Shown here one piece after another: positions 19,959 to 27,972 of a stretch of DNA of 61,169 bases; within the stretch, counting starts at the first letter, position 1; the number at the start of each line of letters is the position of its first letter. The notes below the pieces were generated by a model. It saw only the letters and a list, made by a program, of their open reading frames with translations, was not told where the DNA came from and searched no databases. The DNA lies in NCBI RefSeq assembly GCF_018274385.1, contig NZ_JAAFYZ010000037.1, positions 1-61,169 on the forward strand, in the 5' to 3' direction. The position numbers and the translations under genes were made by a program. Source of the stretch: Catenulispora pinistramenti. Lineage in GTDB: Bacteria; Actinomycetota; Actinomycetes; Streptomycetales; Catenulisporaceae.

Positions 19959-22187
19959 ATGCAGCTCGCAGCCATCGTCGTCTCGCTGGTGATCTCAGTC
20001 ATCGGCTTCGGTCTGCTGGGCCGGACCGCTGTTTACATCTACCAGTTCGTGAAGCTCGGGCAGTCGACCGCGCCCGGCGCGCGCAGCGGCCAGCCGCTGG
20101 AACGCACCAAGACCCTCTTCCGGGAGTTCGCGATCCACACCCGGCTGGCCCGCAAGGGCAAGCGCTGGATCGGGGCCATGCACTGGGTGGTCATGGTGGG
20201 CTTCGGTCTGCTGTTCTTCACTCTAGTGACCGCCTACGGCCAGCTGTTCTCGGCCGACTTCGCGATCCCGCTGATCGGCCGCTGGTGGCCGTTCGAGTTC
20301 GTCACCGAAGTGGTCAGCTTCGTGATGATCCTGGCGATCATCGGGCTGATCGGGGTCCGGCTGCGCAACCGCCCGGCGGGCGCCGGTTCGAAGGAGAAGG
20401 GCAAGCGCTCGCGCTTCTTCGGCTCCACGATGTGGCAGGGCTACTTCGTCGAGTGGGTCATCCTGCTCATCGGCGTGTGCATCATGCTGCTGCGCGGCTT
20501 CGAGGGCGCACTGGGCCGCCACCTCTCCTACAGCGCGCACTACCCGGTCAGCTACCCGCTGATCCACGCCTTCGACGGCATGTCGCGCGGTGCGCTGGAG
20601 AACGGCATCTACACGGTCGCGATGATCAAGATCGTCATCTCGATGATCTGGGCCATCACCATCGGCCTGAACTCCACGATGAGCGTGGCCTGGCACCGGT
20701 TCCTGGCCTTCCCCAACATCTGGTTCAAGAAGAAGGACGACGGCGGCACCGCGCTGGGCGCGCTGAGCCCGATGGTCTCCGGCGGCGTGCCGATCGACTT
20801 CGAGGACCCGGCCGAGGACGCGAAGTTCGGCGTCGGCGCGGTCGAGGACTTCACCTGGAAGGGCCTGCTGGACTTCTCGACCTGCACCGAGTGCGGCCGC
20901 TGCCAGGACCAGTGCCCGGCCTGGAACACCGACAAGCCGCTGTCGCCGAAGCTGCTCATGCTGGGCCTGCGCGACCACGCGGCAGCCAAGGCGCCGTACT
21001 TGTTCGCCGACGGCGGCAAGGACCTCGAAGGCAACGAGAAGCTGGCCGAGGAGAAGTGGCTCTCTCTGCCGGACCTGGTCCGCGCCGAGGCCGAGCGGCC
21101 GCTGATCGGCACCGCCGAGGAGAACGGCGTCATCGACCCGGACATCCTGTGGTCCTGCACCACCTGCGGCGCCTGTGTCGAGCAGTGCCCGGTGGACATC
21201 GAGCACGTCGACCACATCGTCGACATGCGCCGCTACCAGGTGATGATCGAGTCCTCGTTCCCGTCCGAGGCCGGGACCATGCTGAAGAACCTGGAGAAGG
21301 CGCAGAACCCCTGGGGCATGCAGCCCAAGAAGCGCACCGAGTGGATCGCCGAGCTGGACTTCGAGGTGCCGGTCTTCGGCGAGACGCTGGAGGACATCTC
21401 CGAGGTCGAATACCTCTACTGGGTCGGCTGCGCCGGCTCGCTGGAGGACCGGGCGAAGAAGACCACCAAGGCGTTCGCCGAGCTGCTGCACATCGCCGGG
21501 GTGAAGTTCGCGGTCCTGGGCGGCATGGAGTCCTGCACCGGCGACCCGGCCCGCCGCCTGGGCAACGAGTTCCTGTTCCAGATGCTCGGCCAGGGCAACG
21601 TCGAGATGCTGAACGAGGTCTTCGGCGAGGACACCCCGCGGGAGAAGCGCAAGATCGTGGCGACCTGCCCGCACTGCTTCAACTCGCTGGCCAACGAGTA
21701 CCCGCAGCTCGGCGGCGAGTACGAGGTCATCCACCACACCCAGCTGCTGGACACCCTGGTCTCCGAGGGCAAACTGACCCCGGTCACCCCGATCGACCAG
21801 AACATCACCTACCACGACCCCTGCTACCTGGGCCGCCACAACAAGGTCTACACCCCGCCGCGCGAGATCATCGCCAAGGTGCCCGGCCTGAAGAACACCG
21901 AGATGCACCGCTGCAAGGAGAAGGGCTTCTGCTGCGGCGCCGGCGGCGCGCGCATGTGGATGGAGGAGCGGCTCGGCAAGCGGATCAACGTCGAGCGCGT
22001 GGACGAGGCGCTGTCCACCAACCCCGACGTGATCTCCACGGCCTGCCCGTACTGCCTGGTGATGCTCGGCGACTCGATCACCGCTCGCAAGCAGGCCGGC
22101 GAGGTGCCGGAGTCGATGGAGGTCGTGGACGTCGCGCAGCTGCTGCTGACTTCGGTCAAGCCCGCGCCGGCCCCGGCGAACGCCTGA
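19959..22187 (+). CDS. etfD: Membrane iron-sulfur oxidoreductase, EtfD-like
   Basis: 742 residues. About five or six N-terminal membrane helices (to about residue 260) resemble the heme-b-type NarI fold. Two [4Fe-4S] ferredoxin motifs follow: CTECGRCQDQCP at about residue 309 and CTTCGACVEQCP at about 400. The C-terminal half has two CCG domains of the heterodisulfide-reductase type (GCAGSLED, PCYLGRHN, and CCGAGGARMWMEE near 657). This is the layout of mycobacterial Rv0338c (EtfD), which moves electrons from the acyl-CoA dehydrogenase-ETF couple to the quinone pool during fatty-acid oxidation. The ATG follows GGAGGAG. Confidence 0.85.
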   Translation: MQLAAIVVSLVISVIGFGLLGRTAVYIYQFVKLGQSTAPGARSGQPLERTKTLFREFAIHTRLARKGKRWIGAMHWVVMVGFGLLFFTLVTAYGQLFSADFAIPLIGRWWPFEFVTEVVSFVMILAIIGLIGVRLRNRPAGAGSKEKGKRSRFFGSTMWQGYFVEWVILLIGVCIMLLRGFEGALGRHLSYSAHYPVSYPLIHAFDGMSRGALENGIYTVAMIKIVISMIWAITIGLNSTMSVAWHRFLAFPNIWFKKKDDGGTALGALSPMVSGGVPIDFEDPAEDAKFGVGAVEDFTWKGLLDFSTCTECGRCQDQCPAWNTDKPLSPKLLMLGLRDHAAAKAPYLFADGGKDLEGNEKLAEEKWLSLPDLVRAEAERPLIGTAEENGVIDPDILWSCTTCGACVEQCPVDIEHVDHIVDMRRYQVMIESSFPSEAGTMLKNLEKAQNPWGMQPKKRTEWIAELDFEVPVFGETLEDISEVEYLYWVGCAGSLEDRAKKTTKAFAELLHIAGVKFAVLGGMESCTGDPARRLGNEFLFQMLGQGNVEMLNEVFGEDTPREKRKIVATCPHCFNSLANEYPQLGGEYEVIHHTQLLDTLVSEGKLTPVTPIDQNITYHDPCYLGRHNKVYTPPREIIAKVPGLKNTEMHRCKEKGFCCGAGGARMWMEERLGKRINVERVDEALSTNPDVISTACPYCLVMLGDSITARKQAGEVPESMEVVDVAQLLLTSVKPAPAPANA

Positions 22188-22315
22188 GCCGTCGGCGCAG
22201 GCGATGATCAGCCGGTAAAGGCGTGACAAAGAACCGCGACCTGTAGACGATCAACAGTTCGACGCTGCTAGCCTCGCCTCCGCAGGGTATGGGATACCGC
22301 GGAGGTGGGGCTTCA

Positions 22316-23359
22316 GTGTCTTTCGACGAGCCAGGGGACGACTACCTGGACGACCTGGCCCGGACGCGGGACGAGGGCTCCCGATATCCGACTCCGGCGC
22401 TGCCCGACCCGGCCGACGACGACTATGACTACGACACCGGTGGCGTCAGCCGCTCCGGCTCGGAGAACGAGCCGACCACGCCGTTGCCGACCCGCAGCCG
22501 GCCGGTGTCGCCGCCGGACCCGCCCTCGCGGTGGCGGCAGCGGGGCGGCCGGGTGTGGCGGTTCACCCGCACACTGGCGTTCACCGTCCTGGTGCTGGCC
22601 GGGCTGGCGGCGATCGGCGACGTGCTGATCAACCACTACCCGCGGACCAGCCGGCACACGTATTCGTACTCGAACGTGCAGCAGCTGCTGGTCGCCGTGG
22701 ACGGCAACGGCTCGATCAACATCACCGGCACGGACTCCGAGCAGGTCACCGTCAAGGCGGTGGACAAGGGCACGTTGCTGGAGCCGGTGGAGCGGCAGAT
22801 CATCAGCAGCGGCGGCTGGCTGATCGTGAGCGTGCACTGCCCGAACAACGAGTGCTCCTCCAAGTACGACATCCAGGTCCCGCGCTCCATGTCGGTGGAC
22901 GCGATCATGGACCACTCCAGCGACCAGGCGGACATCAGCGCCACCGGCCTGTCCGCGGCGGTGCGGCTGTTCACCGGGCGGGGCAACGTCACGATGAACC
23001 ACCTGGCCACCACCTCCGACGTGAGCGTGACGGCCAACGGGCAGGTGGAGGCCACGGATGTGAGCGCGGCCAACCTGGAGGTCTTCGCACCGATCGGGGA
23101 CAAGATAGACCTGGGGGTGGCCGGGGACATCGCCAACATCCAGAACATCCGGGTGACGGCCGGGCAGCCGGCCGAGGTGACCTTGACCGTGCCGGCCGGC
23201 GGGTATCGGATCTCGTGTGTCCCCGCGGGGCACTGCACCGGGGCGAGCGGGGACATCACGCAGGATCTGACCGGACCGGTGCACGAGGATCAGAACTCGA
23301 CGCACAACATCCAGGTGAACGTGGTGCAGAACACTGCGAAGATCCAGGCGGCCGGCTGA
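22316..23359 (+). CDS. DUF4097-like membrane-anchored protein
   Basis: 347 residues from the GTG at 22316 (site GGAGGTGGGG). The N-terminal 75 residues are acidic, Pro-rich and cytoplasmic, with YDYDTGG. One helix (TRTLAFTVLVLAGLAAIGDVLI) then anchors an outer domain of repeated short beta strands (VDGNGSINITGTDSEQVTVKA, ISATGLSAAVRLFTGRGNVT, VSVTANGQVEATDVSA) typical of DUF4097/adhesin-like beta-helix folds. It has two Cys (HCPNNECSS) and two more near CVPAGHC that could pair. Role unknown. A strong terminator follows; the gene seems monocistronic. Confidence 0.75.
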   Translation: MSFDEPGDDYLDDLARTRDEGSRYPTPALPDPADDDYDYDTGGVSRSGSENEPTTPLPTRSRPVSPPDPPSRWRQRGGRVWRFTRTLAFTVLVLAGLAAIGDVLINHYPRTSRHTYSYSNVQQLLVAVDGNGSINITGTDSEQVTVKAVDKGTLLEPVERQIISSGGWLIVSVHCPNNECSSKYDIQVPRSMSVDAIMDHSSDQADISATGLSAAVRLFTGRGNVTMNHLATTSDVSVTANGQVEATDVSAANLEVFAPIGDKIDLGVAGDIANIQNIRVTAGQPAEVTLTVPAGGYRISCVPAGHCTGASGDITQDLTGPVHEDQNSTHNIQVNVVQNTAKIQAAG

Positions 23360-23387
23360 GCCCCGGCTGCTCGCCGTAGACGCCACG

Positions 23388-23424
23388 CGGCGCGCCCCCG
23401 ATCCGTTCGGGAGGCGCGCCGTTT
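23388..23424 (+). terminator. Intrinsic terminator after the DUF4097-like gene
   Basis: Perfect stem CGGCGCGCC / GGCGCGCCG, with inner CCCGA/TCGGG pairing, followed by TTTCT. It starts 29 bp after the stop codon. The roughly 100 bp that follow are comparatively AT-rich with several CTTGCTGT-like short repeats and no gene. Confidence 0.8.
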
Positions 23425-23531
23425 CTGCCGTCCAGCGGTTCTGCTGGGTAGTGGTCTTGCTGTCTTGCTGTCTTACTGTATTGGTGACTAGCTGTTCAGT
23501 TGTCTAGACGCGGATAGCCGGGATGCGGTCT

Positions 23532-23654
23532 CTACCGCTTCCCATCACGGTCGATGCCTCTGCCGAGTACGTGCTTGGCGTCGGAGAGGTACTGGAGAAG
23601 GCGTCCTATGAGGTACGCCGAGAAAACGCCACCGAAGATGATCAGTACTTCCAA
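23532..23654 (-). CDS. Predicted 40-residue single-span membrane peptide
   Basis: A TTG at 23654 lies eight bases after GGAGGTGA (23663-23670), a full-length match to the 16S rRNA anti-Shine-Dalgarno. The 40-residue frame reads EVLIIFGGVFSAYLIGRLLQ then YLSDAKHVLGRG and a basic DRDGKR end. That gives one hydrophobic helix at the N-terminus and a charged cytoplasmic tail. It is 23 bp downstream of the zinc-ribbon gene in the same orientation, so the two likely share a transcript. Too short for family assignment; the quality of the ribosome site is the main evidence. Confidence 0.55.
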   Translation of the reverse strand: MEVLIIFGGVFSAYLIGRLLQYLSDAKHVLGRGIDRDGKR

Positions 23655-23677
23655 AGGGGTCCTCACCTCCCACCGCT

Positions 23678-24007
23678 TCAGGCCGCGAGCCCGAGCTCGC
23701 CGTCGGCGGAGTCCGCCGGCGGCATCCACGGGCACTGCGGGCATCGGGACGGCCAGCACCGGGCGCACCGGCCCAGTTCCGGATCGGCGCCGTCGGGCAC
23801 CGCGTCCCTTCGGCCGGCCAGGTACGCGGCCCAACTGGCCTGCTGCGTCCGCTCCTGGTCGGCGACCCAGGGCTGCACCATCGCAGCACCGAAGCACAAG
23901 GTGCAGGTCAACCGGGCCTTCCCGATCCGGCCCCGCACACACCGCGGGCATTCCTCCAGGCCGGCGGACGGTGATTGGTCACGGGGCGTGGGGGTAGAAA
24001 TCTCCAC
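23678..24007 (-). CDS. Small zinc-ribbon-like Cys-rich protein
   Basis: 109 residues from the GTG at 24007, which has GGGAGGAAC upstream; the longer frame to 24220 lacks such a site. Two Cys clusters stand out: CPRCVRGRIGKARLTCTLC near the N-terminus (two CxxC pairs, a zinc-ribbon spacing) and CARCWPSRCPQC near the C-terminus. The middle contains QQASWAAYLAGRRDAVPDG. It may bind DNA, RNA or a protein partner. It diverges from the XRE regulator across 290 bp and is followed by a tiny membrane peptide, so the three may be one locus. Confidence 0.65.
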   Translation of the reverse strand: MEISTPTPRDQSPSAGLEECPRCVRGRIGKARLTCTLCFGAAMVQPWVADQERTQQASWAAYLAGRRDAVPDGADPELGRCARCWPSRCPQCPWMPPADSADGELGLAA

Positions 24008-24297
24008 GAGGTTCCTCCCGTTCTCTCGAGTGATATCGGCTGGGGGCCTCTCTCGCCGGGTCGGCGCCGCACTACGTCGACCCGGCTTTCTCATTGCTCC
24101 AGGCGGGTGGCTTCTTAGCAGAGCCCTGTCGCGTACCCCTGTCTTAGTTGTACGATGCTCCTCGTTCGACAGGGCTGTCAATTGCCAGGCGCACTTTCTA
24201 GGTGAACCTGCAACAGGCATCTACCACACGGTGGTTGCCTGATGAATGTGCCCACAGAACTTGCATACGGAACATGCCCGACGGCAAGGAGGCCGAC
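24008..24297. other. Divergent intergenic region, zinc-ribbon / XRE regulator
   Basis: 290 bp between the two divergent starts, visibly less G+C-rich than the surroundings, as is common around XRE/DUF397 loci. It must hold both promoters. I see no long inverted repeat. The ORFs that cross it on either strand have no ribosome sites and look like chance frames. Confidence 0.5.
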
Positions 24298-25248
24298 GTG
24301 CGAGCCAACCAGCGGACCCAGCCGGTGACCGGAATCAACGTCCTACGGTGGGAACTCGGCAACGAGTTGCGCACTCTCCGGCTCGCCGCGGGCAAGAGTA
24401 TCGCCGACGCGGCCAAGTGGTTGGAGTGCTCCGACGCGAAGATAAGCCGGATGGAGAACGGGCAACGCGGCGCCGTGGCCCGGGACGTGCGGGACCTGTG
24501 CAAGCTGTACGGGGTTCCGGCGCAGCGGCGGGATCAGCTGATGGGGCTGAGCCGGGAGGCGGTGGCGGCCGACAACGCGACGAGCCCCACCATCGCGGCC
24601 AAGTTCTCAACGTACCTGGCACTGGAAACGCAGGCCCGGAGTGTGCGCAACTTCGAGGCTTCCTTCGTCCCCGGACTGCTGCAGACCGAGCTCTACGCGC
24701 GGGAGACGATCACCCACAACGGCGAGGTCGAAGATGTCGAGGACGTGGAGCAACGGGTTCAAATGCGGATGGATCGGCAGAAGCGGATCTGGGGCGAAGA
24801 GAACTTGTTGCAGGCTCACTTCATCATCGATGAGAACGTGATCTGGCGCCCGGCGGGGGTCGACCCACGAACGCGTGCCATGCGCGAGGAGCAGATTGAC
24901 CGACTCATCCGGGCGACCTTCCTCGAGCACGTCACCTTGCAGATCGTGCCTTACACGGCCGGGTTCTATCAGGGGATGGAAGGTTCCACGATCTATCTGC
25001 TCAACCTTGATTCGGGCCCCAAGTCAAGCAGCGCCTGCTACATCGAGGGCGTCTTCCGTGAGCTCTTCATGCGCAGCCACAGCGAGATCGCCTCCATCGC
25101 CGGGAAGTTCGAGGCCATGTCAGAGATCGCGCTCAGCCCGGCGGGCACCAGGAAGTTTCTGATGCGCTTGCTCCGGGGCAACTACGAACACTGGTCCTCC
25201 GCACGGCCAACGGGGTCGGCGGGCTTAGGAAAGGTAGCGATGTCATGA
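24298..25248 (+). CDS. XRE-family regulator with DUF5753 domain
   Basis: 316 residues from the GTG at 24298, with AAGGAGG seven to eleven bases upstream. The helix-turn-helix is at about residues 19-75 (LGNELRTLRLAAGKSIADAAK ... SDAKISRMENGQR). The rest is the DUF5753 domain typical of actinomycete regulators (QARSVRNFEASFVPGLLQTE, ITHNGEVEDVEDVEQRVQMR). These regulators, such as WhiJ and AbaA-locus proteins in Streptomyces, work with a small DUF397 protein encoded next door. Here the stop overlaps the DUF397 start (ATGTCATGATC), so the pair is coupled. Confidence 0.93.
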   Translation: MRANQRTQPVTGINVLRWELGNELRTLRLAAGKSIADAAKWLECSDAKISRMENGQRGAVARDVRDLCKLYGVPAQRRDQLMGLSREAVAADNATSPTIAAKFSTYLALETQARSVRNFEASFVPGLLQTELYARETITHNGEVEDVEDVEQRVQMRMDRQKRIWGEENLLQAHFIIDENVIWRPAGVDPRTRAMREEQIDRLIRATFLEHVTLQIVPYTAGFYQGMEGSTIYLLNLDSGPKSSSACYIEGVFRELFMRSHSEIASIAGKFEAMSEIALSPAGTRKFLMRLLRGNYEHWSSARPTGSAGLGKVAMS

Positions 25249-25451
25249 TCGAAATCGACGGCCTGCAATGGCGCAAGGCCGCCGCTAGCAGTGGGACCGG
25301 AGCCTGCGTGGAGCTGGCTTCCGGCTCTACTGGTGCGGTCTATATGCGTGACTCGAAAGACCCCCAGGGGGCCGTGTTGACCTTCACCCGAAGGGAGATC
25401 GCCGCGTTCCTGGACGGCGCCAGGGGCGGCGAGTTCGACGACCTGGCCTGA
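25245..25451 (+). CDS. DUF397 protein, partner of the XRE regulator
   Basis: 68 residues, the normal size for DUF397. Family marks: WRKAAASSGTGACVELA near the N-terminus, VYMRDSKDPQGAVLTF in the middle and the ending REIAAFLDGARGGEFDDL. DUF397 proteins bind and modulate the neighbouring XRE regulator in Streptomyces developmental loci. Translationally coupled to it through a 4-base overlap. No catalytic residues. Confidence 0.92.
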   Translation: MIEIDGLQWRKAAASSGTGACVELASGSTGAVYMRDSKDPQGAVLTFTRREIAAFLDGARGGEFDDLA

Positions 25452-25509
25452 TCGGCGACGCCACACCAGCACCCATCCACCCTCGGCCGGACCCTGGCCG
25501 GGGTGTTGA

Positions 25510-25544
25510 CGAACGCTCCACGCTCACGAGGCACGGGGCGTTCG
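25510..25544 (+). terminator. Possible terminator after the XRE/DUF397 pair
   Basis: Ten-base arms (CGAACGCTCC with GGGGCGTTCG, one G-U pair) enclose a 15-base loop; TTGTCTTCGC follows, a poor U-tract. It lies about 60 bp after the DUF397 stop and would separate it from the second DUF397 gene. Confidence 0.5.
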
Positions 25545-25691
25545 CTTGTCTTCGCGATCACTCGACGGCTGCTCCCGCATGCCTTCTACCTCGGCAAAGT
25601 CTTGGTAATAGGAGACTTGTGCCGATTCGGGCCTTGTACCAGCGGGTAGTAAGAACTCCCGGTACGGCGCAACAATCGGGAGGGAGTTCCT

Positions 25692-25901
25692 ATGGAGGTC
25701 GATCAGAGTACGGCGCGCTGGATCAAGGCCAGCGCGTCTCAGGGAAGCGGCGCCTGCGTCGAGACCAGCAGCATTCGCGCGGACGAGATCCTCGTCCGGA
25801 ACAGCCGTGATCGGCAAGGCCCGATCCTGTCCTTCACCAAGGCCGAGTGGGTCGCCTTCGTCGCCGGGGTGAAGGCCGGGGAGTTCGACGCGATCGTCTG
25901 A
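25692..25901 (+). CDS. Second, free-standing DUF397 protein
   Basis: 69 residues with its own ribosome site (GGAGGGAG) and the full DUF397 pattern: ARWIKASASQGSGACVETSS, ILVRNSRDRQGPILSF, WVAFVAGVKAGEFD. It is clearly diverged from the copy at 25245 and is not beside its own XRE gene, so it may be an orphan partner for the same regulator or for others in the genome. The Hsp90-family gene starts about 60 bp further on. Confidence 0.9.
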   Translation: MEVDQSTARWIKASASQGSGACVETSSIRADEILVRNSRDRQGPILSFTKAEWVAFVAGVKAGEFDAIV

Positions 25902-25963
25902 ATCCGTCGCGGTTGCGGCCATTCCGGCGTCGGGTGTCGCCGCGGGTGCGTAGCATCGAGCCC

Positions 25964-27964
25964 GTGTCGTCGTCCGAGAAGCCGCTGGTCTCCAAGTCCG
26001 CGTCCGCCGCCAGTGATGCCGGTGGGCGTGGTCTTCCGTCTGTGCACGCCTTCCAGGTGGATCTGCGCGGGATCGTCGATCTGTTGTCGCACCATCTTTA
26101 CTCCAGTCCGCGGGTGTTCGTGCGGGAACTGCTGCAGAACGCGGTGGACGCGATCACCGCGCGGCGGGTGGTCGATCCCGGCGCGCCCGCTGTGGTGCAC
26201 GTCATCGCGGACGGGGCGCAGGTGCAGGTGCGGGACAGTGGGATCGGGCTGACCGAGGACGAGGTGCACCGGTTCCTGGCCACGATCGGGCGCAGTTCGA
26301 AGCGGGGCGTGGCGGGGGTGGTCGGCGTGGCCGGTGCGGCCGGGGTGGCCGACGGCGCTGTCTTCGGGGACGGGCTCGGCGGCTTCGGGGATGCGGAGAG
26401 CCTGCTGGAGCGGGGTCGCGGTGACTTCCTCGGGCGGTTCGGCATCGGGTTGCTGGCCTGCTTCGTGGTCGCCGACGAGATCTCCGTCGTGACGAAGTCC
26501 GCGGTCGACGTCGCGGCGCCGGCCGTCGAGTGGCGGGGGGCGGCGGACGGGCACTACGACATCAGGATCCTGGCCCCCGAGGAGTCGCCCGCCCAGCCCG
26601 GCACCACCGTCACCCTGAAGCCCAGTCCCGGCAAGGAATTCTGGTTCCAGGCGCCGCGCGTCGTGGAACTGGCGCGGGACTTCGGCAGCCTCCTGCCTTA
26701 TGAGACAGTCCTCGAAGACGAGGCCGGTTACACCTATCGCATCACCGAGACCCCGCCGGTGTGGGACCGCGAGTACCCCTCGCCGGGCACGCGCTACGAG
26801 GCGCTGGCGGCGTACTGCCAGGACATCCTCGGCTTCGCGCCGTTGGACATCATCGAGCTGAACATCCCGCTGCTGGGGATCAAGGGCGCCGCCTACATCC
26901 TGCCCACCGCGGCCACCACCTCGGAGCAGGGCGGGCACCGCGTCCACATCAAGGGCATGCTGCTCACCGACCAGGCCCGCGGCCTGTTGCCGGACTGGGC
27001 GTTCTTCGTCCGCTGCGTCATCGACACCGACGCGCTGCGCCCGACCGCCTCCCGGGAGGCCCTGTACGAGGACGATCGGCTCGCCGCGGTGCGCGAAGCG
27101 CTCGGCGACCGGGTCCGGGACTGGCTCGCCGGGCTGGCCGCCACCGACCCGCCGCGCCTCAACCGGCTGCTGGCCGTGCACTACCTCGGCGTCAAGGCCC
27201 TGGCCCGCTTCGACGACGACCTGTTCGCCCTCACCCTGCCCTGGCTCCCGTTCGAGACCACGGCCGGCCGCATGCCGCTGACGGCCTTCGCCGACCAGCA
27301 CCGCGTCGTCCACCTGACGGCCGGCGACGAGGAGTTCCAGCAGGTCTCGCAGATCGCCGCGGCCGCCGGCCTGGGCGTGGTGAACGGCGGCTACACCTAC
27401 GACGCCGACCTGGTCCGCAAGCTGCCGCGGGCGCTGCCCGGCGTCACCGTCGTGGACCTGGACCCCGAGACGATCGCCGCGCACCTGGACACGGTCGACC
27501 CGGCCGAGGAACTGGCCGCCGGCCCGCTGCTGGCCACGGCCCGCCGGGTCCTGGACACCCTGGACTGCGACGCGGCCCTGCGCGCCTACCATCCGGTGAC
27601 CATCCCCGCCCTGCTGCTCGACGGCCGCGAGGCCCGGCACGAGCGGGCCCGGGTCGACGCCGAAGCCGAGGCCGCCGCCGACGGCGACGACCTGTGGGCC
27701 GGGATCCTCGGCGCGCTGCGCAGCGTCGGGCCGCGGGCCCGGCTGGTGCTGAACCACCGCAGCCCCTTGATCCAGGGCCTGATCGAGCTGGAGGACGCCG
27801 AACTGGCCGCCACCGGCATCGAGGCCGTTTACGGCCAGGCGCTCCTGCTGTCCAAGCGCCCGATCCGCTCCGGCGAGTCGGCCCTGCTCAACCGGGCCTT
27901 CCTGGGCCTGCTGGCGCACGCGGTGGGGCAGCGGCCGGCAATCCAGGCCGAAGAAGAAGGCTGA
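25964..27964 (+). CDS. Hsp90-family ATPase (HtpG-like)
   Basis: 666 residues from the GTG at 25964; the start is uncertain because no clear ribosome site is visible. The GHKL ATPase domain is intact: RELLQNAVDA with Glu55, Asn59 and Asp62, DSGIG at 91-95, GRFGIG at 157-162. The middle-domain catalytic Arg is Arg364 in PTASREAL. The ATP-lid segment (about 111-155) is expanded with a Gly/Ala/Val-rich insert (VAGVVGVAGAAGVADG) absent from E. coli HtpG. Family role: ATP-driven protein remodelling in the cytosol. It ends in an acidic AEEEG and is followed eight bases later by a 1041-residue TPR protein, which suggests a chaperone/co-chaperone pair. Divergent enough that I withhold the htpG symbol. 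Confidence 0.88.
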   Translation: MSSSEKPLVSKSASAASDAGGRGLPSVHAFQVDLRGIVDLLSHHLYSSPRVFVRELLQNAVDAITARRVVDPGAPAVVHVIADGAQVQVRDSGIGLTEDEVHRFLATIGRSSKRGVAGVVGVAGAAGVADGAVFGDGLGGFGDAESLLERGRGDFLGRFGIGLLACFVVADEISVVTKSAVDVAAPAVEWRGAADGHYDIRILAPEESPAQPGTTVTLKPSPGKEFWFQAPRVVELARDFGSLLPYETVLEDEAGYTYRITETPPVWDREYPSPGTRYEALAAYCQDILGFAPLDIIELNIPLLGIKGAAYILPTAATTSEQGGHRVHIKGMLLTDQARGLLPDWAFFVRCVIDTDALRPTASREALYEDDRLAAVREALGDRVRDWLAGLAATDPPRLNRLLAVHYLGVKALARFDDDLFALTLPWLPFETTAGRMPLTAFADQHRVVHLTAGDEEFQQVSQIAAAAGLGVVNGGYTYDADLVRKLPRALPGVTVVDLDPETIAAHLDTVDPAEELAAGPLLATARRVLDTLDCDAALRAYHPVTIPALLLDGREARHERARVDAEAEAAADGDDLWAGILGALRSVGPRARLVLNHRSPLIQGLIELEDAELAATGIEAVYGQALLLSKRPIRSGESALLNRAFLGLLAHAVGQRPAIQAEEEG

Positions 27965-27972
27965 GTCCGGCG

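Noticed and set aside
20223..22229. 668-codon minus-strand frame opposite the EtfD-like gene
   Set aside because: The plus strand has iron-sulfur motifs and CCG domains; the minus frame has none.
26761..27972. Upstream extension of the TPR gene
   Set aside because: It is a shifted frame of the Hsp90 gene with Arg/Pro/Ala-rich composition; the ATG at 27973 begins normal helical sequence.
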